Assembly (NCBI GenBank): GCA_031267155.1
Contig: JAIRZR010000258.1
Span: forward strand, 1-9,080
Origin: Prevotellaceae bacterium
Lineage (GTDB): Bacteria; Bacteroidota; Bacteroidia; Bacteroidales; UBA932
Reading direction: 5' to 3'
Length of the DNA: 9,080 bases
Of the stretch, positions 7,202 through 9,080 are shown one piece after another. The stretch's first letter is position 1. The number at the start of each line of letters is the position of its first letter. The translations under genes were made by a program, and so were the position numbers. The notes beneath the pieces are model-generated. The model searched no databases. It had not been told where the DNA came from and was given only the letters and a program-made list of their open reading frames with translations.

Positions 7202-8584
7202 ATGAAAAGAATATTTTGTATTGTTTACATAGCTTTTTCCCTTACATTCCTCTCATGTTCCGGCGATATTTTCGATAGCATCAAGGAACATGCTTCGGAA
7301 GAGAAAGTATATGTAGGAAAATTTGACAAAGCCGAAGCTCTTGTCGGCATAAACCGTCTGGAAATAGACCTTATGAATGCGGGACGTATTCCGAATGATA
7401 AGGTTAACATTGGTAAGGCGGTACAGACCATTGTCGAATACGATGGTAAAACCTATCCCTGCGAAGGCGTTCTATCGTGGTTAAATATCACCGGACTTAC
7501 CGAACCAAGGCTGTACCGGATAACAGTGTATAACGTTGACGAATTCGGCAATAAATCACTTCCGGTTGAAGTTGCCGCAATTCCGTTTACAGACGAGGAT
7601 GTAGCCGCCCTTGTTGTGCCTATGCCCCAAAAGCTTCTGGCTCCTGCATCGGTGCAATTCAACTGGAACAATGGCTTGTCTTCGAATTTCTTGGATTTTT
7701 ATGAGATGGATTATTCTTATACCGATGCTCAGGGAAAACTGCAAACCGGCAAATCGACAGATGATAAAAGCCTCCTTATCCTGGATCTTGCCGCAGGTTC
7801 GGCAGGCAAAGTGAATTTGAGGTTGAAAGTAGTGCCGAAACAGAATAACATAGCTATTCTGGACACTGCATATATCGAATCGTCAATAGACTATCAGTTG
7901 CCGACCATAGAACAGTATCTGAATGCACGCGACAATCGTAAGATTAAAAATACTTACAGAGAAGGGACTAATGCCACGGTTACATGGATCGACGATATCC
8001 CCGACCATCTTGTTATTAGCGAATTGATGTACCAGACTACTTCGGGGACATTCAACACGCTGATAATTGAGAACAGCACAACTGAGATCGAATGTCCTGA
8101 TGCACAACCGGAAGCTTTATACAAAACACGTTTTGGATATGTGCCGCCCGGTGCGGTTGATACTCTGTATAAAGACTGGATAACATCGAAATATCCATTT
8201 TTAACTATTCCCTTAGGAACATATAAAGTGGATCCGCTTAGCTATCGTTATTATGAAGCTACAGGGGAACTTACGGCAGAGATACCGCAAAGTGAATATG
8301 CGGGTGGCACGAAAGTTACTCTTGAGGCGGTAGAAGAGGCAGCATACAGAGTTTCAGATTTGTTCGGCGGATTCTATGAATATGGACGCGGATTAGGCAT
8401 TGCATATAGATGTTGGGGTGACTTTACACTTGATGACGTCCTTCTTGCTGCTCTACCTGACCCCTGGCCTTATGGCTGGAATACAGTTGATGTAATAGGT
8501 TGGGATTTAGCAAGCAAAACTTTTACCATAGATGTTTATTGGGATGGCAGTTATGTTTTCCGACTAAAACTCGTCAAAGAGTAA
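7202..8584 (+). CDS. DUF4998-type SusE/F-position lipoprotein
   Basis: The 460-residue product has a typical lipoprotein signal with cysteine C19 (FLS-C) followed by SGD, consistent with surface display. The N-terminal half resembles DUF4998: KVYVGKFDKAEALVGINRLEI (about 35-55) and the Fn3-like RLYRITVYNVDEFGNKSLPVEV. Proteins of this type usually follow the DUF4959/5126/5000 lipoprotein in Bacteroidales SusCD operons, as here. The C-terminal third (about 340-460: GTYKVDPLSYRYYEATGEL, YRVSDLFGGFYEYGRG, a Trp-rich stretch and FRLKLVKE) looks like a separate beta-sandwich that I cannot assign. It has several exposed-type aromatics, a common feature of sugar-binding surfaces. No catalytic motif is seen. 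A surface substrate-binding role is inferred from position and architecture. The start at 7202 is 12 bases after the previous stop. It is the last gene before the terminator. Confidence 0.8.
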   Translation: MKRIFCIVYIAFSLTFLSCSGDIFDSIKEHASEEKVYVGKFDKAEALVGINRLEIDLMNAGRIPNDKVNIGKAVQTIVEYDGKTYPCEGVLSWLNITGLTEPRLYRITVYNVDEFGNKSLPVEVAAIPFTDEDVAALVVPMPQKLLAPASVQFNWNNGLSSNFLDFYEMDYSYTDAQGKLQTGKSTDDKSLLILDLAAGSAGKVNLRLKVVPKQNNIAILDTAYIESSIDYQLPTIEQYLNARDNRKIKNTYREGTNATVTWIDDIPDHLVISELMYQTTSGTFNTLIIENSTTEIECPDAQPEALYKTRFGYVPPGAVDTLYKDWITSKYPFLTIPLGTYKVDPLSYRYYEATGELTAEIPQSEYAGGTKVTLEAVEEAAYRVSDLFGGFYEYGRGLGIAYRCWGDFTLDDVLLAALPDPWPYGWNTVDVIGWDLASKTFTIDVYWDGSYVFRLKLVKE

Positions 8585-8628
8585 AAAGGCTTAATTGTAG
8601 TATTTAAAAACGTAAATTGGATTATGTT

Positions 8629-8698
8629 AAGAGACCGTGCGAAAAGAAAAGTAATACTTAAAAAAAGTTGTCAAGACTTTTTGCACGGCTCTTTTTTT
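8629..8698 (+). terminator. intrinsic terminator of the four-gene operon
   Basis: The left arm AAGAGACCGTGCGAAAAG (8629-8646) pairs with CTTTTTGCACGGCTCTT (8677-8693), with one bulged A (8634) and one G-U pair around a GC core CCGTGC/GCACGG. The 30-base loop contains a small AAGT/ACTT hairpin. The 3' arm runs directly into seven T (8692-8698). This is a good Rho-independent terminator, placed 44 bases after the DUF4998-type gene. It ends 32 bases before the NVEALA-type gene, so that gene needs readthrough or a promoter in very little space. Confidence 0.8.
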
Positions 8699-8730
8699 AT
8701 TATTTAATCATTTTAATAAAATTAAAAAAT

Positions 8731-8913
8731 ATGAAAAGGATATTGATTTTAAGCAGCTTGTTTGCTGTTGTTTGTTTTGCGGTCGTTAATCTGGCTATAG
8801 AAGAACGAAACGCATCTATGTCGCTTCAAACGGAGAATGCGGAAGCCTTGACAGTTGGTGGTCCTGTAGGTTTAGAAACATGTTATATGAATGTTTCAGT
8901 TGTAAGCGGTTGA
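8731..8913 (+). CDS. NVEALA-type small secreted peptide
   Basis: The 60-residue product starts MKRILILSSLFAVVCFAVVNLAI, an N-terminal hydrophobic segment, followed by a polar stretch with ENAEALT (35-41) and then a Gly-rich region ending ETCYMNVSVVSG. The hydrophobic head, the (N)VEALA-like motif and the following Gly/Cys tail are the signature of the Bacteroidetes NVEALA family. These are small peptides of unknown function, sometimes described as putative secreted or natural-product-like precursors. The usual tail carries several cysteines; this one has only one (C51) and looks short. I chose ATG 8731 over the upstream in-frame ATG at 8668 because 8668 lies inside the terminator and because ATG after A-rich sequence and MKR-hydrophobic fits the family. 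It is separated from the upstream operon by the terminator, so it may be an independent unit. A premature stop is possible. Confidence 0.7.
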   Translation: MKRILILSSLFAVVCFAVVNLAIEERNASMSLQTENAEALTVGGPVGLETCYMNVSVVSG

Positions 8914-8920
8914 GTATTCC

Positions 8921-8951
8921 GCCTGTGCAACACTCCAGTGACAGCGCAGGC
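8921..8951 (+). other. GC-rich hairpin right after the NVEALA-type gene
   Basis: GCCTGTGC (8921-8928) pairs with GCGCAGGC (8944-8951) over eight pairs, one of them G-U, and a nested CACT/AGTG (8931-8934/8937-8940) sits inside. It begins seven bases after the stop codon. No T tract follows directly, so it is not a standard terminator; it may protect the 3' end or be part of a longer structure, since GGTT/AACC (8954-8957/8964-8967) follows closely. Confidence 0.5.
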
Positions 8952-9036
8952 CCGGTTCCTTATAACCTGAGTTCGGGATAAGCATCCAGACCTCAAGGCA
9001 GTAATCCAAATCACCCTAATAGACACAAGTTTATTT

Positions 9037-9065
9037 TCCGCAGCAATCATCACTTCGGATTTTTT
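9037..9065 (+). terminator. weak possible terminator
   Basis: TCCG (9037-9040) and CGGA (9056-9059) form a 4-bp stem with a 15-base loop, followed by six T (9060-9065). The position after the NVEALA-type gene is right, but the stem is too short to be convincing. The rest of 8952-9080 contains no gene that I can see on either strand. Confidence 0.2.
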
Positions 9066-9080
9066 GTTATGAAATCATAA

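Noticed and set aside
8668..8730. 21-codon N-terminal extension of the NVEALA-type peptide
   Set aside because: The upstream ATG falls in the loop of the operon terminator, so a transcript with it would form the hairpin; the internal ATG gives the standard family N-terminus.
8921..8977. tRNA or other structured RNA gene after the peptide gene
   Set aside because: Several small stems are present but there is no cloverleaf, no T-loop-like motif and no anticodon arm.

Overview
The window looks like a piece of a Bacteroidota chromosome, most likely order Bacteroidales (gut or anaerobic type). The reasons are an intact SusC/SusD outer-membrane pair, accessory lipoproteins built from domain families known mainly from this phylum, short AT-rich spacers with A-rich rather than Shine-Dalgarno-like sequence before the start codons, and a small NVEALA-type peptide gene. 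The assignment is by sequence recognition only; I cannot name the species.

Layout. Positions 1-130 are simple sequence: a 21-nt T run and then 43 perfect copies of AG, which is very unusual for a bacterial chromosome. Positions 131-616 hold no gene I can support. Their last 140 bases contain a perfect 16-bp palindrome, a second dyad and a longer inverted repeat, which probably form the control region and leader of the operon. Positions 617-8584 carry four genes on the + strand with gaps of 20, 61 and 12 nt: a SusC-like TonB-dependent transporter, a SusD-like substrate-binding lipoprotein, a DUF4959/DUF5126/DUF5000-type lipoprotein and a DUF4998-type lipoprotein. A clear intrinsic terminator (8629-8698) closes the unit. 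A 60-residue NVEALA-type peptide gene follows at 8731-8913, then a GC-rich hairpin and about 130 bases without a gene.

How the genes work together. By analogy with characterised Sus-like systems, the SusC barrel and its SusD lid would import a glycan fragment (or possibly a peptide) across the outer membrane, driven by TonB. The two extra lipoproteins occupy the place of SusE/SusF and probably bind substrate at the cell surface. No enzyme, sigma/anti-sigma pair or hybrid two-component regulator lies in the window, so the substrate cannot be read from it. Degradative enzymes and the regulator are either outside the window or at another locus.

The parts that familiar families do not explain are the AG microsatellite upstream of the operon, the cluster of dyads before susC, an inverted repeat whose 3-nt loop is exactly the susD start codon, and the terminator-isolated NVEALA peptide gene with its short, structured 3' region. 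I see no convincing entirely new system. The NVEALA gene and the upstream repeat are the best places for a second look.
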